Below, in pieces: positions 33,956-43,211 of a stretch of 64,000 nt of DNA. The translations under genes and the position numbers were made by a program. Source of the DNA: Candidatus Bathyarchaeota archaeon (GTDB lineage: Archaea > Thermoproteota > Bathyarchaeia > Bathyarchaeales > Bathycorpusculaceae). Position 1 is the first letter of the stretch. The number at the start of each line of letters is the position of its first letter. The stretch spans positions 1 through 64,000 of the forward strand of contig JAOZHV010000001.1 in the NCBI GenBank assembly GCA_026014725.1, given 5' to 3'. The notes under the pieces were generated by a model. That model was not told where the DNA came from. It ran no database searches and saw only the letters and a program-made list of their open reading frames with translations.

Positions 33956-35041
33956 TCAGCTTAAGACTGATTCAACGTTCAGGTTCAGGACAACTTCAGA
34001 AATATCGGTTGCGTATTCTGCGGTTCGTCTAACGCTCTCAATTAGCAATCTAAGGTTAACAATTTCTTCTATTTTGGCGGTCTGTGTAGAAAGAACCGTT
34101 TCTTTCTCCAACTTGTAGACTTGACTTAGCCTTTCAATAACGCTTTCAGCTAAGTTAAAGTCATGCTTAAACAGAGCCTCCATGGCATTCTCAAACATTA
34201 AAATAGCCAAATTGCTGAGCCGACCTATCCGCTCCAAAACCTCGGCGTTAACAGGGTCTTTGAGCAGCAGTGTATTTTCAGCGATTTTTGTTGCGTGGTC
34301 CGCGGTTCTTTCAACTGACTTAGCTATTAGCCTATAACCGAGGCATTCTCTTTGGTTGCTTAAGCCGATTTCTTTAACTATTCTCTGGTTTGAAACAGCC
34401 AACTTGAGAAGCCGCACGATGTAGAGGCTAAAACGGTTAACTTCGCGGTCAGTTTTGATAACTGATTTAGCGCTTGTATAATCAAGATTCTTCAATGCCA
34501 ATAGGGCTTCTTTATGCATGGATGAGGCGATAATTGACATACGGCTTAGGGCATTTTGAACCGTTAGTTCAGGATAATTAAGCAAAACCTGCAGGGTCAA
34601 ATCAGTCTGAGTGTCAATCACTATTTCAGTGCCCACCAAATAGTGCCTAGCAAAACCCTTGAGGTGATTGCGCAACTCAGAGGAGAGCGTTTTCTGCCCC
34701 TGCGCCCTAATGTGGATAATGTTGTACCCGCTCAAGTAAGCAGAAATCGCTGTTCTCATAACAGCGTAAGGATTATCGTTTACTGAAACTTTGATGAAAG
34801 CTTCGTCATGTTTTTCTTTTTTAGGCAAACTCGAAGGCGCAATAGACAGCGAGCCGTCTTCTTCCTCGCGCACAATCATTGAGCTTCCGCGTTTAAGCTC
34901 GTTTTTTATTGCCCAATCCTTTGGCAAAGAGAGAATGAATGTTGATCCGCCTGTGACTTGGAGCTTGCGTTGCTCTTCGTTTACTTTTTCTGCTTTTTTC
35001 GCCACTGTTGACTCCAAGTTACTCTTTCTATGGTTTTTCAT
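33956..35041 (-). CDS. AbrB-PhoU fusion regulator of phosphate transport
   Basis: 361 residues. An AbrB-like DNA-binding domain (about 25-75, VTGGSTFILSLPKDWAIKNEL) is fused to tandem PhoU helical repeats (about 115-350), with PhoU metal-site patterns such as SVERTADHATKIAENT and SVRRTAEYATDISEVV. Archaeal proteins of this design are thought to regulate pst genes. Its promoter overlaps that of pstS2 and both contain the TATAG-W-CTATA palindrome, so self-control and control of pst are likely. Confidence 0.88.
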   Translation of the reverse strand: MKNHRKSNLESTVAKKAEKVNEEQRKLQVTGGSTFILSLPKDWAIKNELKRGSSMIVREEEDGSLSIAPSSLPKKEKHDEAFIKVSVNDNPYAVMRTAISAYLSGYNIIHIRAQGQKTLSSELRNHLKGFARHYLVGTEIVIDTQTDLTLQVLLNYPELTVQNALSRMSIIASSMHKEALLALKNLDYTSAKSVIKTDREVNRFSLYIVRLLKLAVSNQRIVKEIGLSNQRECLGYRLIAKSVERTADHATKIAENTLLLKDPVNAEVLERIGRLSNLAILMFENAMEALFKHDFNLAESVIERLSQVYKLEKETVLSTQTAKIEEIVNLRLLIESVRRTAEYATDISEVVLNLNVESVLS

Positions 35042-35058
35042 TATATTAGGTATATCTA

Positions 35059-35069
35059 TATAGACTATA
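35059..35069. promoter_or_regulatory. Palindromic operator candidate TATAG-A-CTATA in the divergent pst promoter
   Basis: A perfect 5-1-5 inverted repeat lies between the AbrB-PhoU gene (ATG 35041, minus) and pstS2 (ATG 35136, plus). TATA-like elements for both directions overlap it (minus TTTATAG; plus ACTATAAATT). Binding here would block both promoters. Confidence 0.5.
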
Positions 35070-35135
35070 AATTTTATGGAGATTTGCTATATAACCAATG
35101 ATGTTTTTTATGTGCATAAAAACAAGGATGAAAAT

Positions 35136-36242
35136 ATGAGGTCTAAATATATAGTTTTAATCGCTATAGTCGCTATCGCCATAATCCTTAGTTCAGTCGT
35201 TGCATACGTTTACCTTTCACAATCAGGCTCACAAGAAACGACAATAAACTTGAATGGTTCGGGCGCAACATTTCCCTATCCCCTCTTAAACAGCATCATC
35301 ACAAAATACACAAGCGAAGTCAAGCCTAACGTGCAGATTAACTATCAAGCCATCGGCAGCGGCGGCGGAATTTCTGATTTAAAAAACAAAAACGTTGATT
35401 TCGCAGGAACAGACGCTCCGTTAACTTCCTCTGAAGCAGTTGATGCTCCAAACGCTCTCCACCTCCCTGAAACAATCGGCGCCGTAACAGTAGCCTACAA
35501 CCTTCCCGGTATTCCTTCTGGTCTCCGTCTAACAGGCAAGGTCATAGCTGACATTTTCCAAGGAAAAATAACCATGTGGAATGACCCAGCCATCCAGAAC
35601 CTAAACCCCAACACCGCCCTTCCAGCGAAGGGAATCAACACAGTTCACCGCTCAGACGGTTCAGGAACCACCTACATCTTCACAGGATACCTTAGCGCTT
35701 CAAGCACAGATTGGCGCGATAACGTTGGACAAGGCAAATCAGTACAATGGCCAAGCGGAAGCGGCTCAAACGGCAACACAGGCGTTGCTTCAATCGTCAA
35801 CAGCACCCAATACTCCATCGGCTATGTCGAACTAGCCTATACAATAGAGAACGGTATGACGGTTGCAGCAGTGCAAAACCCCTCCGGCAACTACGTCTTG
35901 CCAACATTAGCCTCCACGACAGCAGCAGCCGCCTCTGGAGCCAGCAGTTTACCCCCAGGAGATGCAAGCTGGCTTAACGTCAGTTTGCTTAACACTCAAG
36001 GAGAAGACCCATACCCAATTGTAAGCTTCACTTACCTATTAGTATACAAAGAACTCAATGTCATACATGGAATGACTAAAGAACGTGCAACCGCACTGGT
36101 TGAGTTCTTATGGTACGTTGTGCATGATGGACAACAGATAGCTCCAGCACTTGATTACGCGCCTTTGCCAAACGATGTTGTACACCTCAACGAAGCAACA
36201 ATTCGGTCAATAACGTTTAACGGACAACAACTCATAACGTAG
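35136..36242 (+). CDS. pstS: Phosphate-binding protein PstS (paralogue 2)
   Basis: 368 residues. An N-terminal membrane anchor (about 5-26) is followed by LNGSGATFPYPLLNSI and the PstS motifs IGSGGGI, FAGTDAPLT and RSDGSGTTYIF. ATG 35136 lies behind AAGGATG and after the predicted transcription start. It is the first gene of pstS-pstC-pstA-pstB-phoU. It lacks the long Pro/Thr linker of paralogue 1. Confidence 0.94.
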   Translation: MRSKYIVLIAIVAIAIILSSVVAYVYLSQSGSQETTINLNGSGATFPYPLLNSIITKYTSEVKPNVQINYQAIGSGGGISDLKNKNVDFAGTDAPLTSSEAVDAPNALHLPETIGAVTVAYNLPGIPSGLRLTGKVIADIFQGKITMWNDPAIQNLNPNTALPAKGINTVHRSDGSGTTYIFTGYLSASSTDWRDNVGQGKSVQWPSGSGSNGNTGVASIVNSTQYSIGYVELAYTIENGMTVAAVQNPSGNYVLPTLASTTAAAASGASSLPPGDASWLNVSLLNTQGEDPYPIVSFTYLLVYKELNVIHGMTKERATALVEFLWYVVHDGQQIAPALDYAPLPNDVVHLNEATIRSITFNGQQLIT

Positions 36243-37229
36243 GTGGATCAAGCTCTGAAACAGCTCCACTTCCAAAACTTTTTTACAACAAAAATAAGAT
36301 TAACAGGCGACTTTATTTTCAAGAATTTAACCGCTGTCATCGCGGCGTCAGCATTAATCATCCTCATCGTTACAGGATACGTCTTAACAACTGGTTCAGG
36401 TCCAGTCTTACAACAGTTCGGAACAGGCTTCCTATTTGGCACCTCATGGAACCCAGTTGAAGGCAAAGAAATCTACGGCGCTCTCCCATACGTACTGGGA
36501 ACTCTTGTCACTTCAAGCATTGCACTCCTAATCGGGGTGCCTTTAAGCTTGGGCATCGCAATTTTTCTTGTAGAAATGGCTCCCCGCGGACTCAGAGTGC
36601 CAGTCGGCTACCTAGTGGAGCTTTTAGCGGCAGTTCCAAGCGTAATTTATGGCCTTTGGGGACTGTTCATTTTCCGTTTCTGGATACGTGATTTTATTGA
36701 AATTCCCATTTCAACCTATTTAGGTTGGATTCCGATTTTTAGCGGGTCACCGTTTGGCTTAGACATTTTCACAGCTGGGTGCCTCCTCGCAATCATGATT
36801 ATTCCCACGGTAGCTTCCATCTCAAGAGAAGTGATAAGCGCTGTTCCCAACAGCATCCGCGAAGGCGCCTACAGCATCGGCGCGACAAAGTGGGAAGTCA
36901 TCCGTCACTGGGTCATAAGCTACGGGCGCTCAGGCATTTTCGGCGCCGTAATCCTCGGTTTAGGGCGAGCGGTGGGCGAAACAATGGCGGTTTCAATGGT
37001 CATCGGCAACGCGCCCGGTGCAGCAGCCATGCCCACCTCACTGTTTAAGCCAGGGCAAACCATGGCTTCTCTTATCGCTAACGGCTTTTTGGAGTCAACA
37101 GGAACCCTTGAAACCTCAGCCTACATAGGTGTTGGCTTAATCTTGCTAGTGGTAAGTTTACTCATCAACGTGGGCGCACACTTGATGGTGACGCGTGTCC
37201 TAAAGGTTAAAGGAGGCGCAGTCGAATAA
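36243..37229 (+). CDS. pstC: Phosphate ABC transporter permease PstC
   Basis: 328 residues with six main transmembrane segments. The permease signature region EGAYSIGATKWEVIRHWV is followed by the conserved LGLGRAVGETMAVSMVIGN. GTG 36243 directly follows the pstS2 stop codon. It forms half of the membrane channel with PstA. The first extracellular loop is well conserved (GTSWNPVEGKEIYGALPYVLGT). Confidence 0.94.
   Translation: MDQALKQLHFQNFFTTKIRLTGDFIFKNLTAVIAASALIILIVTGYVLTTGSGPVLQQFGTGFLFGTSWNPVEGKEIYGALPYVLGTLVTSSIALLIGVPLSLGIAIFLVEMAPRGLRVPVGYLVELLAAVPSVIYGLWGLFIFRFWIRDFIEIPISTYLGWIPIFSGSPFGLDIFTAGCLLAIMIIPTVASISREVISAVPNSIREGAYSIGATKWEVIRHWVISYGRSGIFGAVILGLGRAVGETMAVSMVIGNAPGAAAMPTSLFKPGQTMASLIANGFLESTGTLETSAYIGVGLILLVVSLLINVGAHLMVTRVLKVKGGAVE
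37212..37228 (+). promoter_or_regulatory. GGAGG site directing a probable ATA start of pstA
   Basis: GGAGG at 37212-37216 lies nine bases before ATA 37226-37228. No ATG, GTG or TTG is in frame until GTG 37292, which would remove part of the first transmembrane helix. An ATC follows at 37229 as an alternative. Confidence 0.4.
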
Positions 37230-38056
37230 TCTCCAACTATGCCTTCAGAAAATTCAAAAACCGCCTCTTCTTCGTTCTCTGCGCGACTTGCGTGGTCATA
37301 GCGGTTACTCCCCTTGCAAGCATCCTATACGAGGTCATTGCAAGAGGCGCACCACAAATCAGCCTAAACTTTCTCATTCAAACCAATGCCAACGGTGGCA
37401 TCGGACCAGCAATACAGGGCACATTGATTCTTATCGGGTTAACAAGCGTAATCGGTGTTCCAGTCGGAATATTATCAGGCGTTTACCTTGCAGAGTTCGG
37501 CAACAACAAGTACGCATCCGCAATGCGCTCCATTAACGACATTTTAACCGAGTTTCCATCAATCGTAGTTGGAATAACTGCTTACGGTGTAATCGTAATC
37601 GCCCTAATAGGCAGTTACTCTGCCATTGCAGGCGCCATAGCATTATCATTCATACTAATCCCAATTGTTGCCCGAACAACCGAAGAATCCCTAAAACTCG
37701 TACCAAACAGCATGCGAGAAGCATCGTTGGCGCTGGGTGCACACAAATGGCGGACAACCCTTAGTGTAGTGCTGCCTTCAGCAAAAAGCGGTTTGATAAC
37801 AGGCACGCTCCTTGCAGTCGCTCGCATTGCAGGCGAAACTGCACCCTTAACCATGACTATTCTCGGCAACAGGTACTTCTTTCAAGGTCTAAACCAGCCC
37901 ATGGCAGCCTTACCCCTTGAAATTTGGAGAAACTCTTTACAGCCCTCAGCTAGTATGCAAGCGCAAGGTTGGGGTGCCGCCTTGATTTTGATTCTTATCG
38001 TGTTAAGTTTGAACATTGCAGTTAGAGTAGCAACCAGAGGTAGATTGAGAAAATGA
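37226..38056 (+). CDS. pstA: Phosphate ABC transporter permease PstA, probable non-canonical start
   Basis: 276 residues from ATA 37226. The N-terminus [15 protein letters not shown] is the usual basic lead-in to PstA helix 1, which starts upstream of the first canonical codon (GTG 37292). The signature [16 protein letters not shown] and the [17 protein letters not shown] motif identify PstA. It pairs with PstC. Its TGA overlaps the pstB ATG. If the start is really GTG 37292, the protein is 254 residues and lacks most of helix 1. Confidence 0.82.
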   Translation: MISNYAFRKFKNRLFFVLCATCVVIAVTPLASILYEVIARGAPQISLNFLIQTNANGGIGPAIQGTLILIGLTSVIGVPVGILSGVYLAEFGNNKYASAMRSINDILTEFPSIVVGITAYGVIVIALIGSYSAIAGAIALSFILIPIVARTTEESLKLVPNSMREASLALGAHKWRTTLSVVLPSAKSGLITGTLLAVARIAGETAPLTMTILGNRYFFQGLNQPMAALPLEIWRNSLQPSASMQAQGWGAALILILIVLSLNIAVRVATRGRLRK

Positions 38057-38865
38057 CAATCGAGAATACACCAGAAGAGAAAACCCTTGACAAACAACCA
38101 GTCGATGCAGACCTAAAAATGCAAAGCATCAACTTTAGCGCTTGGTTTGGACAAAAACAAGTCCTAAAAGACATAAATTTAAACATAAAAAGCAACGCTG
38201 TAACCGCCATAATTGGGCCCTCAGGATGCGGCAAATCCACATTCATCAGAGGTCTCAACCGCATGCATGAACTTGTACCCAACGCCAAAACGGCTGGACA
38301 AGTGCTTCTAGATGGCGAAAACATTTACGACAAACAAGTTGACCCAGTACAGATACGACGCAGAGTCGGCATGGTCTTCCAAAAACCCAACCCATTCCCA
38401 ACAATGTCCATTTACGATAACGTTGCGGCTGGCTTAAAGTTAACTGGCGCAAAAAAAGGCAAAGACCTCGACGAAATAGTCAAAAAAAGCCTAGAGCAAG
38501 CTACACTGTGGGACGAAGTGAAAGACGACCTAAAAAAACCTGGCACAAGCATCTCAGGCGGTCAACAGCAACGGCTTTGCATAGCTCGCGCAATTGCTCT
38601 GCAGCCTGAGGTCATATTAATGGATGAACCCTGCTCCGCTTTGGACCCTATTGCTACAGCTAAAATTGAGAAGCTAGTGGTAGAACTCAAGCAGGATTAC
38701 ACAGTGGTCATAGTTACTCATAACATGCAGCAAGCCTCACGAGTTTCAGACTACACTGCGTTTCTGTATTTAGGCGAGTTAGTTGAATTTGGAAAAACCA
38801 AAGACATTTTTGAATCTCCAAAAAACCCATTAACAGAAAAATACATAACAGGAGAATTCGGATAG
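38053..38865 (+). CDS. pstB: Phosphate ABC transporter ATPase PstB
   Basis: 270 residues. Walker [11 protein letters not shown], signature [13 protein letters not shown] and Walker [14 protein letters not shown] are intact, and [15 protein letters not shown] is the PstB H-loop region. It powers PstCA. The ATGA overlap with pstA and the 11-base gap to phoU indicate one operon. Confidence 0.96.
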   Translation: MTIENTPEEKTLDKQPVDADLKMQSINFSAWFGQKQVLKDINLNIKSNAVTAIIGPSGCGKSTFIRGLNRMHELVPNAKTAGQVLLDGENIYDKQVDPVQIRRRVGMVFQKPNPFPTMSIYDNVAAGLKLTGAKKGKDLDEIVKKSLEQATLWDEVKDDLKKPGTSISGGQQQRLCIARAIALQPEVILMDEPCSALDPIATAKIEKLVVELKQDYTVVIVTHNMQQASRVSDYTAFLYLGELVEFGKTKDIFESPKNPLTEKYITGEFG

Positions 38866-38876
38866 GAGAAAAGAGT

Positions 38877-39521
38877 ATGAGCAGAATAATCGACAAAGGC
38901 TTAGAAGAACAATCCGTTATGCTTGTAAGAATGGGAGAGTTAACCTACGAAACCTTGGCTCTTTCCATACAAGGCTACCTCACCGGAAAAAGCGTTCAAA
39001 AACAAGTCAAAGAACTTTCAGATGAACTCATAGCCATGGCAGATAAAATCGAAGACCAAACCTTCCAGTTAATCGCCCGCTTCCAACCCGTGGCCTCTGA
39101 CCTGCGAACGATAAAATCCTACATGAAAATAGGCTATGACTTCGCAAGATACGGACGGTACGCTCTTGACATCGCATACATCAACGACCAGTTGAACGGT
39201 TTAAGTGAATGTGCGTCGTGGAACAAATATTATATCGAAGACATGAGCAAAAAAGTTCTCTCCATGGTAAAAATCAGTATAGATGCTCTCAGAAAACACA
39301 ATGTAACGCTCGCTAAAACTGTCTCTGAGACCGAACGAGAAGTAGACAAAATGTACTTTGCATACTTGGACAAGTTACTTAACCAAAAACGTGTTAGTAG
39401 TAAATGCGTAATCTCAACTGTGCTGATGACGCGGTACTTAGAACGAATTGCTGATCACGCAACGTACGTTTGCGAATCCATCGTGTACATAGCGACAGGT
39501 GAAAAAATCATCTTGAGATAA
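38877..39521 (+). CDS. phoU: Phosphate-signalling protein PhoU
   Basis: 214 residues, two three-helix PhoU repeats. Metal-site motifs are visible in the second repeat (RYLERIADHATYVCES), with the matching first-repeat helix at MKIGYDFARYGRYALD. It restrains PstSCAB activity according to phosphate status. AGGAGAAAAG precedes ATG 38877. It is distinct from the AbrB-PhoU fusion upstream. Confidence 0.93.
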   Translation: MSRIIDKGLEEQSVMLVRMGELTYETLALSIQGYLTGKSVQKQVKELSDELIAMADKIEDQTFQLIARFQPVASDLRTIKSYMKIGYDFARYGRYALDIAYINDQLNGLSECASWNKYYIEDMSKKVLSMVKISIDALRKHNVTLAKTVSETEREVDKMYFAYLDKLLNQKRVSSKCVISTVLMTRYLERIADHATYVCESIVYIATGEKIILR

Positions 39522-39697
39522 TTTTCTGTCTTGTAAAAGTTATTCGGTTAAGAATATGTTAAAACATTAAAAGCAAAAAACTCAGGCTATTAGGCCAACT
39601 CTTCTTTCCTTACGCAATTAAGCTTTTCTTATGCAACTATTCCCGCTTTTTCTTCTCGATTAGAGCTTTGCTACGATTGTATCATGAAAGTGAATGT

Positions 39698-40333
39698 TTA
39701 AACATTCACCCATGAACCTGCCGGCATTGACTCTGGGATAGTGAATTCTAACGTGAGCGGCGCAGTCTTCTCTAACCTGATTTCAATAGTTACCTGTGAC
39801 CGCACTAGTGCTGCGTTATCTAAGCTTAAAGACACAACGAGAAAACCTTTTTCGCTTGAATCTAAGGCTTGATCGCCGTTGCTATTTTGAATGTAGAGCA
39901 TAGCGTTGTCTTCTGTCACGCCTGATACCATGTTGTCGAATGTTTCACCGGGTGTTGATGCGCTGCTTCCTTCGTAAACATTTGGCCATGCGTTTGAGCC
40001 TATTTTGAGAGTTACTACAGTTGTTTCCTCGTTCATTGAAACATATTTTGTTCCGAAGGTTTTCAACGGAATGAGTATGGCTGTTACGTTTGCGCCGTCT
40101 GCGGAAGTCTTTACGAATGTAGTTCCATCAACTGATAATGGTGTGCTAGCTTGCTGTAAACCTTGCTGGATTACAGTCTTCCCCTGTTCCGTTGCAAAAA
40201 GTCCTTGGTTAACGACCATGAAGCTGAAAACAGCTGCAATTATAACAAATGCAATGAGAATTATCGCGGCTTCTAAACCAACTATAGCTCGCTTTTGTTT
40301 TACAAAGTTGCATAGGTTTTTTTTCCAGTTCAT
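39698..40333 (-). CDS. arlB: Archaellin (archaellum filament subunit) 1
   Basis: 211 residues. The N-terminus has a basic leader (KQKRAIVG) and the hydrophobic class III signal LEAAIILIAFVIIAAVFSF, cleaved by an ArlK/PibD-type peptidase. The hydrophobic helix packs the filament core; the rest is a surface beta domain. AGGAAAG precedes ATG 40333. It is the last gene of the archaellum cluster, about 170 bases after archaellin 2, with which it shares the N-terminal 50 residues almost exactly. Confidence 0.9.
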   Translation of the reverse strand: MNWKKNLCNFVKQKRAIVGLEAAIILIAFVIIAAVFSFMVVNQGLFATEQGKTVIQQGLQQASTPLSVDGTTFVKTSADGANVTAILIPLKTFGTKYVSMNEETTVVTLKIGSNAWPNVYEGSSASTPGETFDNMVSGVTEDNAMLYIQNSNGDQALDSSEKGFLVVSLSLDNAALVRSQVTIEIRLEKTAPLTLEFTIPESMPAGSWVNV

Positions 40334-40501
40334 TTTACTTTCCTCTTAATGTTACCTCACTAAAAGGCTGTTTTTATATTAATCATTTATGAACTGGCAA
40401 TACTGATTTCTGATATTTCAAGATGCTTTGTTTGTTAAAAATGAGAAAGATGCTTGCGTTAATCGCCGCTCCCCCAACGACGAATTATCGCTAGCTTTTT
40501 C

Positions 40502-41374
40502 CTAATACAGCGGGACATAACTGTTTGCTGGCATAGATGCAGGTACAGTAAACACTATTGAAATCGTTGCGCTGTTCTCTATTCTCAACTCAAGAGTTAT
40601 TGGTGCTCTAGCAGTTGCTTCATCGCCTGAGCCAAGCGCCACTAAGAGGTAACCCTCCTCACCTGAGTTTAATGCTTCATCTCCGTTGCTGTTCGAAACC
40701 GCAAAGACCACTCCTGTTGTCAAACCCTTTGCGTGTCCAGCACTGTAAGTTTCATTTACGTAGATGTTGCATGGTTGTCCACTTGTTGTTTGCAGTGCTA
40801 ATTGGAAGCCCGCGAATTCATCGAATTGTTTGCCTGTCGGATCATAAACTATGCTTGTCGCGTTGTAGCTTGTTCCGTCGCTTTCACCTACATGCAGTGT
40901 ACCTAGATATGCGTTTGCCCATGCTTTCTCGCCTACCGTTAATATTATGCTTGTTTGGTTTCTTCCCATGTTGATGAAGTTTGATCCGAATGCTTTTATG
41001 GGAATTATCGCGTAGTTAACGGCTGTTCCAGCGGGATTGGTTCGGACAAGAATTGTTCCATCAACAATTAACGGTGTGCTAGCTTGCTGTAGACCCTGCT
41101 GCATTACTGTCTTGCCTCGGTCGGTGGCGTACAAGCCTTGGTTAACGACCATGAAGCTGAAGGCAGCTGCAATTATGACAAAGGCTATCAGTATTATGGC
41201 TGTTTCTAAGCCTACAATGCCTCGTTTATGTTGGACAAAATTGATGATTTGTGCTCGTACAGAATTGCGGATTTTTTGGTTGCATGAAGGACAACTTACC
41301 ATCTGAAGTTTTGATCTAGTGTGCCACTCGTAATTGCATTTTGTGCATTTTATGTTTGGTTTTTCTTTGTTCAA
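40502..41374 (-). CDS. arlB: Archaellin 2 with an N-terminal zinc ribbon before the class III signal
   Basis: 290 residues from TTG 41374. Residues 1-45 contain CTKC (10-13) and CPSC (28-31), a zinc-ribbon pair. The basic HKRGIVG site and hydrophobic LETAIILIAFVIIAAAFSF (about 52-72) follow. Processing by the signal peptidase would release the ribbon into the cytoplasm. The mature part resembles archaellin 1 but has an enlarged surface domain. A GGTGG site lies four bases before TTG. The archaellin call is firm; the role of the ribbon is unknown. Confidence 0.88.
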   Translation of the reverse strand: MNKEKPNIKCTKCNYEWHTRSKLQMVSCPSCNQKIRNSVRAQIINFVQHKRGIVGLETAIILIAFVIIAAAFSFMVVNQGLYATDRGKTVMQQGLQQASTPLIVDGTILVRTNPAGTAVNYAIIPIKAFGSNFINMGRNQTSIILTVGEKAWANAYLGTLHVGESDGTSYNATSIVYDPTGKQFDEFAGFQLALQTTSGQPCNIYVNETYSAGHAKGLTTGVVFAVSNSNGDEALNSGEEGYLLVALGSGDEATARAPITLELRIENSATISIVFTVPASMPANSYVPLY

Positions 41375-41386
41375 TTTCCACCACTT

Positions 41387-41414
41387 CTACTTATACTACT
41401 ACTTACACTACTTA
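41387..41414 (-). repeat. Three CTACTTA repeats in the archaellin 2 leader
   Basis: CTACTTA occurs at 41387-41393, 41399-41405 and 41408-41414 (TAAGTAG on the coding strand), with a diverged fourth copy at 41382-41386. They lie 13-40 bases upstream of the archaellin 2 start, between a TATA-like AAATATTAA and the SD. They could be a regulator or RNA-protein site. Confidence 0.45.
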
Positions 41415-41579
41415 TTATTAGTATGTATTAAGAGTTAATATTTAATAAACGTTGCGGTTTTTGAAGCATACAACAGCAAAGTTTACCATAAAAGCATGGT
41501 AATTTTATGCCGCAACCTTATTTTTAGCATATTTTTTGAGAAAAATCTAATTAGGCTGTATTACTCGAAAAATCTTAAC

Positions 41580-43211
41580 TTATATTATTGCCGTTGGTAA
41601 CCCTAAACTTGGCATCGAATTTAAAGCGCCTTGTATTAGCGTATGCGATGCTATTGATGCTATGCCGCTTATAGTAAGCAAGATTCCAAGATTCAAGAAG
41701 AAAGTCCCCCAGTATCCGCCTGAAACGGCTTTAACGGTTAAAGCGTTCATTATGGCCATTATGAAGATTACGACTGTGTTGCTGATTTGTATTAATGTTA
41801 TCGGCAGGACGTTGAAGCCAAAATATGACAGTCCTGTTAAGTATTGAGACATAAAAATTGCCAAAACTTCCAAAACTGTAAGAAGAACAACAATTAAAGG
41901 TTGAGTAACCAAAACTACCATCTGAAAACTGTTGGCAACCACATCACGCATTTTTCTGAGTTCAAGAAATTTTACCACCCTGTTTCCTAATGCGTTACCT
42001 AATACTAAGGGGTCAGCTCCCCTTCCTAAAGAATCAAGCAGTATTTTATTGCTCATGTGAACATGGTATGATGCGGCCTCTTCAGAAAGTGTTTCTAACG
42101 CTTGCCTGTGGTTAATTTCCAATTTTACTCTTGATAAAGCTGAGTTGACAAGGTTGCGTAGGGGACCAAGTTCCATATGGAGAATAAAGGAAAGGGACGT
42201 TTTCAAATCAGACGTGGAAGCCATGTTCTCGCCCAGAGCCTTCAGGAAACTGGGGTAGTTCTTGTCAATTTTGGCAACTTCTCTCTCTAACATGTAGCCG
42301 AAAATGCCTGGAACAATAGCTCCCAAACCAAAAATAATAAACGCATACGGCGCGCCGAGTCGGATGTAGGAAAAAACGGCTAGTACAGCAGATGCAGGAA
42401 TAATCGTCAGAATGCTTAGCCTCATATACTTGTATATTTTTGGCGGGTACTTGCCAATGTAGACGATTTGTTCGGTGGGCGCTGCAGATTTAAAAAGCCC
42501 ATACATCATTATTGTTGCCAAAACCGAGATTATGTAACCTAAAATTATTACGCCCGAATCAATCATGAAAACTGACATGATAACAAGTGTCATGATCAAG
42601 AAGACAGTTACACTCTGGAAAGTTGTAGATATACCGCCTAAAGTCTCTAATGTTTTAACCGTTCGTGAATAATATCCCGAATACTCTTCCATCAGCATCG
42701 AAGATTCGATTTCTAAATATCCTTTAGGTTCAACGCTGGAGAATGTGTTTGTGCAACGGACAAGAATATCTTTTAATGGTGACTTGACAGTTTTGGCGAT
42801 TTGGGCTGTGGCGTTGGTGATTCCGTAACCGAAATGTTTTGCCAAGTTTTGAATCTTCTTAAAGACAATGGAGTAAAATCCGTATTCTCGGTTTTCAGCA
42901 ATTATTGTAATTAAATCTGAGGGGGTTGTTTCTCCCAAAGATAAACTGTACATATGAAAGATGGCTGTTGTGAGCGCTTGGTCAATCCTGCTTCTGACGC
43001 TTCGTTTTTCCATGTATTTTAACATGCCTAAAACAGCTAATCCCAGTACAAGACTAATCATGGCTTCAATGAGTTCTTTGTTAACCACAAAGTAGAGGAA
43101 AAAAAGCATCGAAGGGGTTAGCACCAGAACTAATTTTTTGTGTTGCCTCGTCATCAGTAGGTTTTTTTGTGTTTCATTACTTAGTCGAATAAATTTTTGA
43201 TTCAAACCCAC
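41580..43211 (-). CDS. arlJ: Archaellum membrane platform protein ArlJ
   Basis: 543 residues, polytopic, with the two T2SF-type cytoplasmic domains of ArlJ/FlaJ. The second contains LGENMASTSDLKTSLSF and LLDSLGRGADPLVLGN. About nine transmembrane helices are arranged in clusters. It anchors the motor ATPase ArlI and overlaps its 3' end by ten bases. Length is typical. Confidence 0.9.
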   Translation of the reverse strand: MGLNQKFIRLSNETQKNLLMTRQHKKLVLVLTPSMLFFLYFVVNKELIEAMISLVLGLAVLGMLKYMEKRSVRSRIDQALTTAIFHMYSLSLGETTPSDLITIIAENREYGFYSIVFKKIQNLAKHFGYGITNATAQIAKTVKSPLKDILVRCTNTFSSVEPKGYLEIESSMLMEEYSGYYSRTVKTLETLGGISTTFQSVTVFLIMTLVIMSVFMIDSGVIILGYIISVLATIMMYGLFKSAAPTEQIVYIGKYPPKIYKYMRLSILTIIPASAVLAVFSYIRLGAPYAFIIFGLGAIVPGIFGYMLEREVAKIDKNYPSFLKALGENMASTSDLKTSLSFILHMELGPLRNLVNSALSRVKLEINHRQALETLSEEAASYHVHMSNKILLDSLGRGADPLVLGNALGNRVVKFLELRKMRDVVANSFQMVVLVTQPLIVVLLTVLEVLAIFMSQYLTGLSYFGFNVLPITLIQISNTVVIFIMAIMNALTVKAVSGGYWGTFFLNLGILLTISGIASIASHTLIQGALNSMPSLGLPTAII

